NCBI GenBank assembly: GCA_004802725.1
Contig: SGPM01000047.1
Span: 1-64,000 of the forward strand
Length of the DNA: 64,000 bases
Direction: 5' to 3'
DNA from: Antrodiella citrinella
Taxonomy: Eukaryota > Basidiomycota > Agaricomycetes > Polyporales > Steccherinaceae
A model generated the notes under the pieces. The model made no database searches. It had not been told where the DNA came from and worked only from the letters and a program-made list of their open reading frames with translations. Position numbers and translations under genes: made by a program. Of this stretch, positions 33,068 to 44,357 are shown in pieces; within the stretch, counting starts at the first letter, position 1; each line of letters starts with the position of its first letter.

Positions 33068-33939
33068 TTCCTTTTTCGTTCTTGGCTGCACACTTATGGC
33101 ATGCATACTCATCGCGCTGCATAGGTATGAAATATTTCTCAATTCCTGCCCTCAGCTGAAACGTGCATTCCATAGCTACATTGCTGCGAGACTGCTCAAG
33201 ATTCGCTGTCGCAGTACCGGCCAGTCGTTTCACGCTTCGATTCGACAGTCATTTACGCCAACGTATGGCCTTGAAGTCTCAAGCATACCAGAAGTCTGCG
33301 TGAGTTTAGCTTACTGAACTCCATTAGCTGATTCTTCATAGCATCTTCCACTGCACGTCAGCCTCGCGACAACGTCTTGGACGTCTTTAGGCTGTATATC
33401 GTCTCATCAAAGATGGTACCCGGGATAACTTCCCTCTTCAAGAATCAAAGAACGCAGAGGCCGATCCTTCGAGGAGCGGTCCCTATCCTCTAGTCGTGAC
33501 TCATGGCCACTGGCTTGTGCTGGATGCATCTGCATGTCATCGGACATGAAGGCCAAACACAGAAAGATGCAGTGTTCACACAGACTGGTATAGACCAGGC
33601 TCCGCCCGGGCCTGACCATTCGGTGGCCGCAGGGTAGAAGGATGTCGCTATCTCATGTTATCCCAAGACGAGACCGAGACCGAGCCCCGTTGCAGTGATG
33701 ACCAGGCCAGAGTTGCACCAGATGACTTTGTGCTCCTCGCTGCCGTGCGGGCAAGACACGCCGCAAGCAGAAAGTCCCAAGTCTGTGCATCCGCTCGGGC
33801 AAAGGCCTGCGATTCCAATTCAAGCACTGCCTATCATGGAGTACTAGCATCGTCGAAATTGAGTAATATTGAGTCGCATCACAGTGAGTCGTACTAATAC
33901 ATGCCTCCATCGAACTGCCTCATACACTTCCGTTATGGT
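33068..33939. other. Intergenic region without a supported gene
   Basis: About 870 bp between the tRNA and the 3' end of the F-box paralog. No motif or repeat recognised. Confidence 0.5.
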
Positions 33940-35704
33940 CTACGCATGATCATATCCGGTGACCCACACAGGCCAGTATTGAGGATGCGTACCCTCGTTC
34001 AACTCCGCAGGCACCTCTATCAGAGAGCACACGACATCACGCTCGACGACACTGACGTGGCGCCCCAGCCTGTCCAGATTGCCCTGCAGCCAAGGCTTTT
34101 TTGATTCGTCACGATCGATGGACGGCCCAAGCTCTACCTGGATACGACGAATGTACTGCCCCGCCTCCGAGTCGTTGCAGAGAGATGCAAATTCTTCGAG
34201 CTCCGGCCACTCGTCGTTGAGTGCCAACGAGCTTGTCAAGGGCAGTGTGTGGAGACACGGCGAGGTGGTAGGACTCGGAGGGGTGACGACTTGGACGATG
34301 CTTTGTGCGGGTTTGAAGTGGATGTGCAAGGTCCGCAAGGACACCAAAGCAGTAAACACGGCAATCCAGTCAAACTCTGAGGACCTCCACTCAAGATCTT
34401 GCCAGTCTCCCCCGCTGATCCATACGACCTCCAGGGTCTCGGCGAAGGGGGTCAGGTGGAGGTCCTCTGGTGCGAAGATCGTATCGAGTGCTTGGCTGAT
34501 GATTCGTAGAGAGCCTGACGGGGCCAAATGCCATGATTTTGCCCGCGGAGTGGTTGATCTCCAGAGACTTCAGGTCGGCGATATTGTCCAGCCGGGAAGC
34601 ATGCCGGGATAGAGTATGGGTAAGGGCCAGATGGTCGCTGCCAATGTTGGTGAGAGAGAGCGACGCACCACGAGGTACGTGAAGATACGCGAACAGCATG
34701 TTGAGCTCTGGCACATGGCTGTCCGAAATGGAAAGTCGGCGAAGGTGCAAGAGATGTATCTCTGGTGTGTCCTTGTAAGCGGCCTCTGTCAGTGCGAACC
34801 ATGCACCAACATGGGAGATATACAACTCCTCCACAGCTGGACTGTGTTCCAGCAGCTGTAGCAATTCTCGGGGCGTTGAGTCGATAAGTCCCGTCCCATT
34901 AATCTCACTGTAACCCGTGATACAGATATGTGTGAGATTGTGAATGGGAGTGCCTCTCCATCCAGAGAAACCACTCAATCGCAATTTGCGAAGCAGAGGA
35001 AAGTCGCCAGGCGATGGTATGGACAGCTGGCAGCGGGACTCAGAATTGAACCAGCTTTGAGTTGCAGGTTGAACAGCCATGACGTCGAGGACTTCCAGTA
35101 GAGGAGCAGACATTGTCCACGAGCCTGGTATGAAGTGCAGGTCTCTGTCATAGGCCCCATGACCAGGATAAAATGAAACCTCCAGTCGACGCAACCGGTG
35201 AGATTGGCGAGCGAATAACGGAAGTAGGCCCGGCTTATGGAGGTATACATCCAGTGGAAGAGAGCCAGAGAGCGAAAGATAGTGATTGACAAGCTGGGCG
35301 CCGCGAGGTAATGCGCGACTCGCCACCTCCCAGTCATCCCTCGACATCGTCGACAGTCTCTCATCCCATTGTCTCTCATGGATGAGTGATGGTGAGATGA
35401 TGATGGTGGTCCAGATAGAGGGGAAACCTTGCAGTGATTTCCTCCAATACCTGCATACTTGGTATGCGGCCATAACGTCACCCATATTGTTATGTGCCTG
35501 CGGGCCGTCTCCGTGCGCTGTGCGGTCAAACGGAAACGTCGGCCGTCGCTCAAGTTCGTTCCGGGAAAGAAACTCGAAGATCCCAGTGAGAGTCTCCACA
35601 GGAAGACGATTCACTGGGCATCGTGCATTCCGCGTCTCCCTCGTTGCGGAAACGAGCGATGGCAATGATACGAGATCGGTTAACTGCGAATAGCAGATAC
35701 CCAT
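33940..35704 (-). pseudogene. F-box-like protein copy 2, frameshifted
   Basis: From 35704 the frame reads 'MGICYSQLTDLVSLPSLV', a complete F-box start 'CPVNRLPVETLTGIFEFL', then the same layout as copy 1 ('AAYQVCRYWRK...FPSIWTTII', 'LSLSGSLPLDVY', 'LTHICITGY', 'LRRLSISDSHV'). At 'KIMAFGP' a run of four G on the plus strand (34520-34523) replaces the three needed, and the sequence continues one frame over as 'SGSLRIISQALDTIF' up to '...YWPVWVTGYDHA'. Copy 1 reads straight through at this point ('LAFGPSGSLRIM'). So one base is extra, by mutation or by homopolymer error. If it is an error, this is an intact gene of about 580 residues. Confidence 0.75.
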
Positions 35705-35719
35705 CGATGAGTGCGATGT

Positions 35720-35977
35720 TTAGTCTGTCGTGTCAGTAAGACTCACAGAGGATAACTGGGTGATTTCAGTCTTGTTGATCTCCTTCTTGGCGATCTCCTT
35801 CTGCCTGTCAGAGGATCCAGCGTACGGATAAGGAAGAGGATAGTAACCTGAGTGACCCGTCCAGTCAAATTCCTCGTAATCGCCACGGTCACAGATGTCA
35901 TCGTCTGCCAGTGCTGGCAGACTTATCAGAAACAATGGGACGTAAGGTTGAGGTGGCGACACGCTTTTGGAGTGCAT
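35720..35977 (-). CDS. Short open frame, unknown
   Basis: 85 residues from an ATG: 'MHSKSVSPPQPYVPLFLIS', then 'DICDRGDYEEFDWTGHSGYY' and a Lys/Glu-rich tail 'KKEINKTEITQ'. It lies between the hexosaminidase 3' end and the F-box start, on the same strand as both. It may be an exon of an unplaced gene or chance. Confidence 0.25.
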   Translation of the reverse strand: MHSKSVSPPQPYVPLFLISLPALADDDICDRGDYEEFDWTGHSGYYPLPYPYAGSSDRQKEIAKKEINKTEITQLSSVSLTDTTD

Positions 35978-36160
35978 AGTGCGCTACGAGAGTACCTCTA
36001 CGGCGCCACTGGCACAAGCCTCGAGTTCGAGCGCACTGGAGATATTGACAAGGATGTAGATGGATGTAAGATGGGGCCAGCGTCAATTGCGTGCTCTCAG
36101 TACTGAGTCTACAGTAGAAACATGCCGTAACTTAGTATTTCTCCTCCCATCAAGGTTCAA

Positions 36161-38508
36161 TCATGCATCTAGATCGCACAGACCAGGACGAAGTACACAC
36201 CACTTCGGTTGCAGGGCAATTGCCATCACACCTCTGTCTACTAATCGGAAACGCAACTCGTGCAAACGACCGAAGGCATTCTTACCACTCGTCGCATTGA
36301 TGCCTGCGTGAACCCCAAGGTGAACTCCCATTGTGAATACCAAGCGTATTAAGACTCACCTAGACGGGGACTGCCGTCAGGCAATGTTGCACCTGTCCAG
36401 AATACTTCTGCTCCTGCGGCAAGACGTGGCCATACGATTGGGTCTAGGTTCTCCGGAGCTGTTTGTTCGCTCCAGATTGGCATTTGTCCTGAGCGCCGTA
36501 ATTAGCCAACACAACTGGGAACTTTTTGAAGACATACCTCCAAGTACAAGCGGATATTGGTCCACAGTTAGGTTCGCGTATGGATCGAAGGAATACGCCT
36601 GTAGAGGCTGATCAGCGAACTAGATGCGTAAAAATTATTTGACCAGACTGACGTATTGCCACGTCTTGAAAGGGTCGCACCAGCTGACACTAGAAGCAGT
36701 TCGTGCGTTCCAACCAATTCTTGAATATGTATACTTCGTCGACCGTGCTTACCCGTCAATATCGTTTCCTATGAAGCCCCCGGCACCACAATCCTAGACT
36801 CGATCAGACGAAGCCAGATCAACTCAGAAATAAGCCTCTCACCAGATAAAAGTAGTCAGAGGGTTGATGAATGAATCTCAGACCTCTTTCGGCCACTTCG
36901 ACTGCGTCCGCGGAGGTTTGCCATACGCTAGGGTACGAAGTCAACGGTATGATCGTTCAAGTAAAGCGAAGATCACTAACACTACAGCGGTGTTGTTGGT
37001 AACGGTCACGTTGTGTGTCAAGACCATATCTGCTCCAGTTCAGAGAGAATCGCTTCCTCGTGAAACGGACACAACTTACCAGATTTGATGAATGGCATCT
37101 TTCCATTGCTCTTCATCACCCCTTGGACCTCTTGAATGAACGAATCGAGTGCTTGAGCGATTGTCGTCTGAGACTGCGCAAGAGCTTCTTGCGTCTCTTC
37201 GTCATCGCTCCAACACGGCAAGTTCACTTCATCTCCTCCAGAGCTCATCATTGTTCCAGTGAGCAAGCTGATCGTCGACTGGAATAACTCCTTGACGAAT
37301 TGAACTGTAGCGTTGGATGCAATGCGGAGCTGGCCTGCAGGAGGCTCGCTTGCGTATGTCGCCCACGGTGACTTGACCATGCACGCGATGTACTCTGGGT
37401 ATGCCAGTCCGATCGCCGTTGTGTGTCCTGGAGTGTCGAGCTCCTAACAGCTCGTGAGCACTATTGCCGAAAGAAGTGCTAAAGCAGAGTACTCACCATA
37501 ACTACGTCTATACCTCGCTGTGTGATGCGTAAGATTAGTCTTCATACAACTTAGAAGACGATGTCCTCAACAAACCTCATTGGCATATTGAATTATATCC
37601 TTGACGTCACTTTCAGCATAGAACTCTGTATCGGAGTAGGCTCCCTTCTGCGAGAGCTCCGGGAACGCAGGGACTTGCAGCGGAAAGCTTTGGCTGTCGG
37701 CGATGTGCCAGTATAGAATACTGAGCTATATGACAGGTATGTTCAGGTTCCCATTCTTTTCTGAGTCGATTTGACAGACATACCTTCACCCAAGACATCG
37801 CGTCCAATGTACGCTTGATATCGGACACAGGGAAGCTATGATTTTTCATTTGTAAGAAGATTCCAAGGAGCAAATTTTCAACCACGTACAAATTTCTTGC
37901 CGTATCGAACGAGAATCCTCGGTATGGCTGTGAGCGCATGAGCCCCGCTGCGTTACGGTGCAAAAATCAAAAATGATACGCACGAATGCAGGTGAGTCTG
38001 TGACGGTCAACGGGGCATTCAGGATGTACTTGGCTCCTTCGTTATGGTACCATAGCATGTCGAATGTCGTCAAACCTCTGAACAAACCAAGAGTCGAGTT
38101 GGCAACCAGTGTAGCATCACTGCCGTCGCTCGGGATGATCAGGCTGTAAGACTCGTCACGTCCGTCTATGCCGACAGTGGCCTCCTGTGCTATGGGACGA
38201 ACCGCTGCACCAGGTGTGAGAGATACGACCAGAGCATCGAAAGTGGGCGCATCGGAGATGGCATCTGCATCTGCTGCACCTCTCCCTATGACGAGACGTT
38301 CGAAAGTATCCGTCTTCAAGTGAGATATCGTACGCTGGACCGCATCCACGAGGTCGGTGGGGGCGTTCTCAATATCTAGGCTAACATTGAATGATCCGGA
38401 TAGTTTGACTGGCTTTAACCCCTCCGTGAGTCCTGTTGGGATTGGCCATATCGCAGAGGCGATGGTAACGGTGCATGCCAAGAAGAAGAAGAGGCGAGTT
38501 GTAGCCAT
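36161..38508 (-). CDS. Secreted beta-N-acetylhexosaminidase, glycoside hydrolase family 20
   Basis: Thirteen exons can be followed, starting 38508-37984, 37927-37890, 37835-37784, 37725-37576, 37517-37497 and 37443-37080. The protein is about 550 residues. A signal peptide ('MATTRLFFFLACTVTIASA') opens it. Then come the alpha/beta N-domain, 'YRGFSFDTARN', 'LYWHIADSQSFPL', 'ELDTPGHT', the catalytic Asp-Glu pair in 'SSGGDEVNLPCW', 'LGGQMPIWSEQT', 'PRLAAGAEVFWTG' and a terminal 'LQPKWCVLRPGLCDLDA'. The enzyme frees terminal GlcNAc from chitin oligomers and N-glycans outside the cell or in the vacuole. Usual 'NLWSEQ' reads 'PIWSEQ' here. Family certainty is high; exact exon borders in the 3' half are less sure. 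Confidence 0.93.
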
Positions 38509-39173
38509 CGAGGAGATTACGCACAGCTAGCCTTGAAACTCGATCTTTATAAATGTCATGGTGAGGAACACGGGATCATCAGACGGATTCCGTTCAAGAG
38601 ATTGGAGTTCTTCCTGAAACCACGTCCATGTGGTCCCAGATTAGTGCAGAAGACAATCGTTCATTACTAGAGGTCCCAGATATCGATTGCAGTGCAGCCA
38701 TGTTCCTTGAAAGTATATCTGGTACCTGAACCACATTGCTCAGTACCGCTATATGGCATAGCTAGATCGAAAGCAATTCGGGCTCGTTCTACGGGATATG
38801 GGAGCTTATGGGAGGAGGCCATAAAGCTATGACTCACCGATAACATGATTTGAATTTCCGTTCTAGGAGCCTGATTTTTTAGATTGCAATGATGGAGCAA
38901 TAAGTAGATAAGTAACGTCCTCGTGACGCCACAGATAGTCCGCCGAGCCGCAGCGGAAGAACCCATGACATAGCAAGCGCGAATCGAGATTCGACAAGCA
39001 GCACACCCTATGACTGACGATGATTGTTACATTAGTGCATGAAGAAAAGAACATCCTATCTTGGAACAGCCGACGAAAAGTAGACTTCTTACGGCCAGGC
39101 TTGCAGCCGGGCGAGAGGTATAAACATGAAAGGTGAGCGTTGTGTTATGCGGGGAAAGATGATGAGCCCAAGA
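38509..39173. other. Intergenic region without a supported gene
   Basis: About 665 bp. A 99-residue minus-strand frame (38966-38667) has no motif and starts within AT-rich sequence. I take it as chance. Confidence 0.5.
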
Positions 39174-40636
39174 TCACCGAGGACCTTTGAGGATATCTCG
39201 TTCAAGGGCAGCGAGAAAGTCGTCTGCAGGAGTTGGTTCGGATTTCGTCAGAACCTTGCCGGAAATGGCCCGGGCCTCTAGCGAAGCGAGGGGATCGGGA
39301 GTCGGCATTGTTCTTGGCGTAGTCGAAGGCGAAAGTGCGGGCAGTGATGGCGGTTTGAGCTCTTCCAACGTAGGATCCTTCTTCCGCCTCTTGGCATCTA
39401 ACAGCTTTCGTCTGTCCTCCAGTTCTCTCTTCCTCTTCTCCATCGCTCTGCTCCTCTTGGACCCAGTGGCTACGACTTCAACTCCCATGCCTTCAACTTC
39501 GCCCGGTGCCAGATCAACCGCATCCATACCCTGCCTCGTCTTCTCGGTCTCCTCCCGAGCCTTCTTTAGTTCTTCCATTTGCTTCCTCCTAGTTTCCTGA
39601 TCTCCAGAGAACTGGTAGAAACCAGCTCCCTTAGCTCGGACCTCTTGCGAAGCGTCGTAATGAACGTTAAGTGGATTATTTTCTTCTGAGTATTCAGCGC
39701 GAATGGCAGAAACACGCTCAGCCGAGGGTTCGTAGATTGGGAAATGATCTACGGGGTTGTCTGTATCGACGTTAGCATACACTCACTAAGCCGAAGTCCG
39801 AGACTACATACAAACGACATATAGGCTAGAAACGGAGATTTGATTAGCATCCCGCTTATGCGCAGAACAAAAGCAGCGCACTCTATATCCTCTTCTGGAG
39901 GTTCATTGTCAGAATCTGGCGGAAGCAAGTGTCGAGGAATATCTGATCTGCGTGCTGTTCGTTGTCGTCCGAACTCGTCTTCGTATTCAATCTCTGGGTC
40001 ATCCTGTAAGGACAAGTCGTCTCGTCAGCTGTATGTGCAGGTCTACAGGGACTGCCTACGTCATTCGCAGAAGCTTTGGGGACCGTCAGCGACTCATCCA
40101 CATCATCACTATCTGATTCCCATTCTCCAGCCGGTTTGGAGTCGAACTAAAGGATGGGTATAATGAGCTTATGAATGAAATATGGAAGTAGATATAGACT
40201 CACATCGACCAGCAGTGACTCAAACTGTTTGTCTGATAGACCACCGCTCTTCCCTTTCGCGAGCTTATCATAAACGGCCACTTTCCTCTCCAAAATCGCG
40301 CGTGCAGTGTCTAACGTTGGTTTGCTGATGGCCTCCAGCTCTATGTCGCGTGAAGCCCGCCCCTGAACGCCTTTGTTGGGTTTGGCCCATATTGTTGGTT
40401 TCTACAAAAGTAAGAGAGCTGTAAGAACCCAGGGAACAGTCTCATAAAATGAGTTTGCGAACCTTTCCCGGACGTTGCACTCCTCCGATGACGGCTCTCC
40501 CCTTCCCTGCGGCCTTACTCTTAGCGAACTCCTCTTCATGTTTTGATATTTCCGCACGAAGATCAAAGAAAGAGCTGGTACTGACAGCTTTGGCCTTCGA
40601 CGTGGATCTGGACTTGGAGGAACTGGCGGACGCCAT
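39174..40636 (-). CDS. CCDC174-like protein (DUF4078)
   Basis: Clear exons are 40636-40463, 40401-40204, 40146-40060 and one starting at 40003; a last long exon ends at 39174. Signatures in order are 'FFDLRAEISKHEEEF', 'PTIWAKPNKGVQGRASRD', 'VYDKLAKGKSG', 'EYEDEFGRQR', 'VHYDASQEVRAKGAGFYQF' and an Arg/Glu/Lys coiled coil with 'KKDPTLEELKPP'. Metazoan CCDC174 is a nuclear protein linked to the exon-junction complex; the fungal role is unknown. The join between the exon ending in 'PPEEDI' (about 39888) and the next, starting 'DNPVDHFPIYEP', does not fit a simple GT-AG intron in frame, so a small exon or an unusual site may be there. Confidence 0.88.
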
Positions 40637-40770
40637 GATGGTTCTTTGAAGATGGTTCTTTGAAGAGCGTGAATGTGAGCTCGATGAGGTAACGTTGTGA
40701 AAGTCGTTGCACAATGCACAATACGTATGGCCAAATAATCGCAAGTCACACTCGGCTTCGTCGCACCATG

Positions 40771-40780
40771 CAGTTCGATT
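40771..40780. repeat. Target-site duplication, left copy
   Basis: 'cagttcgatt' directly before the left end of the inverted-repeat element; repeated exactly at 41771-41780. Confidence 0.8.
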
Positions 40781-41770
40781 TAGTCTCAAATCAAAACCCT
40801 CCACCCGCGCCGCCGTGGAGGGTCTTGTCGCAAAGTAGGGATTTTATAGACACATGTTTTGATACAAAATCAATACAATCCACTTCTTATCTCTATACAA
40901 ACACTTTTCTTATCCGTTGTGACACCATTCACTGACTGGTTGTCTATAGTAGTTCTGCAGCAGCGTGCTCAGGTATCCCAAAACACTCTCTTGTCTACTT
41001 CATACATGGTACACAGAATCAGCATCATTGTCATAATTGTTTTTGGGTCCTCTGGTTGACGTCTCGCGGTGACGCACTACCATGGTCCACCGGTGGACTT
41101 CAGGAGCCTTCCGCAGCGTCCGCCTGCACTTCAGATCGTCCGAATTCCTCACAAGTCTCGTTCTCAACTCTCGCGGTCTACCGTCTCACCCTCTCCCTAC
41201 TACTCTCTCCTGCTGCCCGCTGCCAACCTCCACTACATTGCTCAACCCCCAAACCGTCTATTCAGTGATCTGCGCTTCAGCCCACTGTGGCCAGTGTCTG
41301 CGAGTTCAAACTCCTTCTGGCAAGCCTCAGAGTCCTCGGTGCCCATTGGTGTCTTCGGCATGGGTCCTGCGACCCCAGAGATGGAATGGGGATCGCAACA
41401 CATCATAGTCTTAGAAAGAGTGTTTGAACCTTCGCGCGTTGCGCTGCGCCCTGCGCACATTCAGTTTAGAAGGTCATTGTCACATATTTCATATCGTTCA
41501 TGACCTCTTCATGTAGATGTTGGAGTATTGTACATGTACATGTAGTAGTTTTGCAGTGAATATTAGATGGACTCGAACTCGAGGAAGTGTGAATGTGTTC
41601 TGTGGCTTGATAACAAAAGCTGGACACTATGGCTATGGAGTAAGCTTCAACTTCTTATGACATAACAACCAGGTACTATCAAAATTTGTATCAAAACACA
41701 TCCCTAGTAAAACCCCTACTTTGCGACAAGCCCCTCTCACGTTCCGTGTGAGGGGCTTGATCTGAGCCTA
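40781..41770. mobile_element. Non-autonomous Mutator-like element, 990 bp
   Basis: The left end ('tagtctcaaatcaa') and the reverse complement of the right end ('taggctcagatcaag') align for about 90 bp, including a shared block 'cttgtcgcaaagtaggg' and 'gttttgatacaaa'. Each terminal repeat contains its own small hairpin (40797-40822 and 41730-41756). A perfect 10-bp direct repeat flanks the element. Long inverted repeats plus a 9-10 bp duplication are typical of Mutator-like transposons. No transposase is encoded. The frames inside (41056-41503, plus) show no known domain. It lies about 145 bp upstream of the CCDC174-like start codon. Confidence 0.85.
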
Positions 41771-41780
41771 CAGTTCGATT
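41771..41780. repeat. Target-site duplication, right copy
   Basis: Exact repeat of 'cagttcgatt' found at 40771-40780. Confidence 0.8.
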
Positions 41781-42970
41781 GAAATTCCGAGCACATTGGT
41801 GTTGATATTTGACTATTACTAGTTGCTGATATAGTTATTGAACGAGCGTCTAATATATCGACACGTGTGACGCATGTGACCGCGACGCGAAGTCTGAGCC
41901 GACGCGGTCGCGGCTGTGGCGACCGTTCTCGTTTCTCTTCCACCACATTCCCTCGAAGTTGATTTTGTGATCATCCAAGTGATATGTTGGCCTATTCGTA
42001 TCTTTTCTGATGGGTCGCTGAGACCGACAAGTTAGACCTTGAAGCTCAAGAGTCAAAAGTCAAGAGTCAAGACCTGACAACAGAGTAAGTATTAGCCTGG
42101 TCGTTGTATGCGTGAGTCGAAAAGCTAATGATCTCACTGGTACAATGAAAAAGCTTTAAACCGTACAACGTCCAATTTTTTTCGAAGTCATGATGCGCGA
42201 TGAGCCTGAGGGTCCTTATACCCAAATCCCTGTTGACTACCTTCATGACTCTCTAGACCCTTTGAGCCAACACAACATGACATCTCCTTGGATACGACAC
42301 TTTTAGATGTGGACGAGCCCGATATGAGACGTGAAAGGAAATGTTACTCTCTAATCGTGAGTTCCATCTCGCAACAGACTGCATTTTGAAGTGACGGAAT
42401 CACCGTGCAGCGTTCATTCGCTCAGACAGCTCTCAGCGAACATCTAGAGATCAAATGGATTGCAAATTGTCCTGAAAAACCGCAGCTGGACGTGAAGGAT
42501 GGGCAAGGCGTCGTAGCGCGTTGGGCATATTCCCAAAGGATGTCATCGCTCAGGCCGTTGGCGGGGAGCATACTGCAGGTTCGGTTCCCATGGAAGCTCG
42601 CCAGTTGAAATTCACAGCGTATACAGCCGTCGGTGTTATGGTCAAGTTCGGAGCCGCAGGGTTTGGCTTTGGGACTGCCGAGTCCCCGCTTGATTTACAA
42701 GGCGACGACAACCAATCAACTAGGGATCACATACGCCACTACGTGACCGAAATTCACCACCACCAGTAAATGTCCTTCGTTCTGATGTTCTACGTGCACA
42801 GGACCACCACTTACCTCATGTATTGCGATCGCGTCGGCTCCCTCAAAGTATGCAAGGAACACTATGCCAGCCTGGATATGGAGGATATAGAAAAGCGATA
42901 TGGCGTTCCTCGGGCACAGGAGGAAACAAAGATTGTCCCTTAGGCTATCCTGCATACACCGCAACTACTT
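41781..42970. other. Region with weak coding traces only
   Basis: About 1.2 kb. A plus-strand frame near 42521-42769 ('KDVIAQAVGGEHTAG', 'GAAGFGFGTAESPLDL') looks protein-like, but I find no convincing start or splice sites and no known family. The rest shows nothing. Confidence 0.35.
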
Positions 42971-43267
42971 ATGGATTGGACCCCGCCATCTTCACTAGTG
43001 CCCTTACCAATCCCTCTTGCACCTCCTTCACCCCCTCCTCCGGTATCACCGACTCTGAATACTCACACCAAATTCCGCACGGTTCCGAGTCTGCAACGAG
43101 CTCTGTCACGCGGGAACTGGTTCAAAGACAAGATCGAGGACCAATTCGACTTGATTGATCGGAAACCATATCGCGGGTATGCCCAGAGGACTTCAAGCCT
43201 TGTGTGGGATGGTATCAAGCGTGGACACGCTCATGAAGAGTTTTTCGTAGACCCTGACCCTGACTGA
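42971..43267 (+). CDS. Short hypothetical protein or 3' exon
   Basis: 98 residues from an ATG. The first half is Pro-rich ('PLAPPSPPPPVSP'). The second half, 'NWFKDKIEDQFDLIDRKPY' and 'TSSLVWDGIKRGHAHEEFF', looks like real coding sequence. It may be the last exon of a gene whose upstream part is the trace near 42521. No family recognised. Confidence 0.35.
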   Translation: MDWTPPSSLVPLPIPLAPPSPPPPVSPTLNTHTKFRTVPSLQRALSRGNWFKDKIEDQFDLIDRKPYRGYAQRTSSLVWDGIKRGHAHEEFFVDPDPD

Positions 43268-43556
43268 GAGGAACAGCAGTTGCCTGTTGCTAAGAAATTG
43301 AGAATGTAATTAGTACTCGCCTCGGAAAGTCTTACGATATGTGTCGTCCTCACTGTCGTCCAATAAACATCATATAGTATCCCTGCGTCGCCTTATGATC
43401 GAAACCTCCGATGTCGTTGGTCCAATTGCGAATCCATCCAATGTAGAAATGCGGTTGACGACTGGAAAAGACAATCTGAGTCGTCACAATCTGGACTATC
43501 CATGTCATAGGGAAAACTTATCGTCGACTTACCGAATAGATATACCAGGTATCCTA

Positions 43557-44029
43557 CTACGAACGCAAGGATTCCAGCGCTTCTCGTTCTTGTATCGCAC
43601 GATCCCACAAAGAGAGTTGCAAATCGCTCGTCTCTTGAGCGATGAGGGCCCGCAGAACCACTGTGTATCCTGTACGGTCACCAGCCGTATACTGGTTCGC
43701 AATTTGCGTCGAGAAAGGTTCCAGATAGCCGACGAACATGACCAAAGCGTGCTTTCCAACAAGCCACGGCGAGCTATTGAACGGCTCCAGACACAGCGAG
43801 ATGTCTACCAAGAGAGAGCATTTCCCATCTGTGAGCTCTATGAGCTCAGACGTGGGTTCGTAGGATCGACCAAGTCTATACTAAACATCAGAAAAAGGTG
43901 ACTTTGACTGAACAGCGTTTGTAGTAAGTACCGTCCTGCAACTCTGATCTTGAGAGGCAAATGAGCCTCATGCTGGGATGTCGCGATAGATAGTCTCATG
44001 GGTACCGCTGGATCTGTTTGTTGCGGCAT
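43557..44029 (-). CDS. TEN1: TEN1-like subunit of the CST telomere-capping complex
   Basis: Exons 44029-43932 and 43875-43557 join in frame across a 56-nt intron to 138 residues, close to human TEN1 (about 120). The layout is that of one OB fold: 'LPLKIRVAGRLGRSYEP' (first strands, formed across the intron), 'ELTDGKCSLLVDISLCLEPF', 'VMFVGYLEP', 'YTVVLRALIAQ' and a closing helix 'LQLSLWDRAIQEREALESL'. The order matches TEN1, including the terminal helix with 'AI.E'. TEN1 acts with STN1 and CTC1 in telomere end protection and C-strand fill-in. Small OB folds diverge fast, so an RPA3-like identity is the alternative. Confidence 0.72.
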
Positions 44030-44357
44030 TCTTGTATATTTGTTCCGATGAACCGCAATGTGTGCCAAGGAAGACGGTTACGAAAGCTCAAGCAACGAGA
44101 TGGTGTGAGAGTAGAAACTTGAAGGTATCGATCGAAGTCTAGTAGGCGCCGTCGCCAATTATCCATCACTCGAGCTCGAGGGCCGAGTGTACTCACTCAT
44201 GCAGCAGACAGTCCGATATACTATAATCGATTATACCATATGCATACATGAAAGGTACCGTATATGTCCTACACTTTGGAGGTGATGCATGTGCATTGTG
44301 CATGCAAAAGTCCCAAACGTCCGCTATACCTCCATCGGATCCAGTAACACTTCCGTC
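44030..44357. other. Intergenic space between SDS22 and TEN1
   Basis: About 330 bp on the 5' side of TEN1, containing its promoter and the SDS22 3' region. Nothing else seen. Confidence 0.5.

Noticed and set aside
38667..38966. 99-residue minus-strand frame
   Set aside because: No signal, domain or promoter context; length is within chance expectation for this base composition.
43341..43901. 186-residue plus-strand frame opposite TEN1
   Set aside because: It begins with a non-ATG codon and has no motif, while the minus strand gives a complete spliced OB-fold protein.
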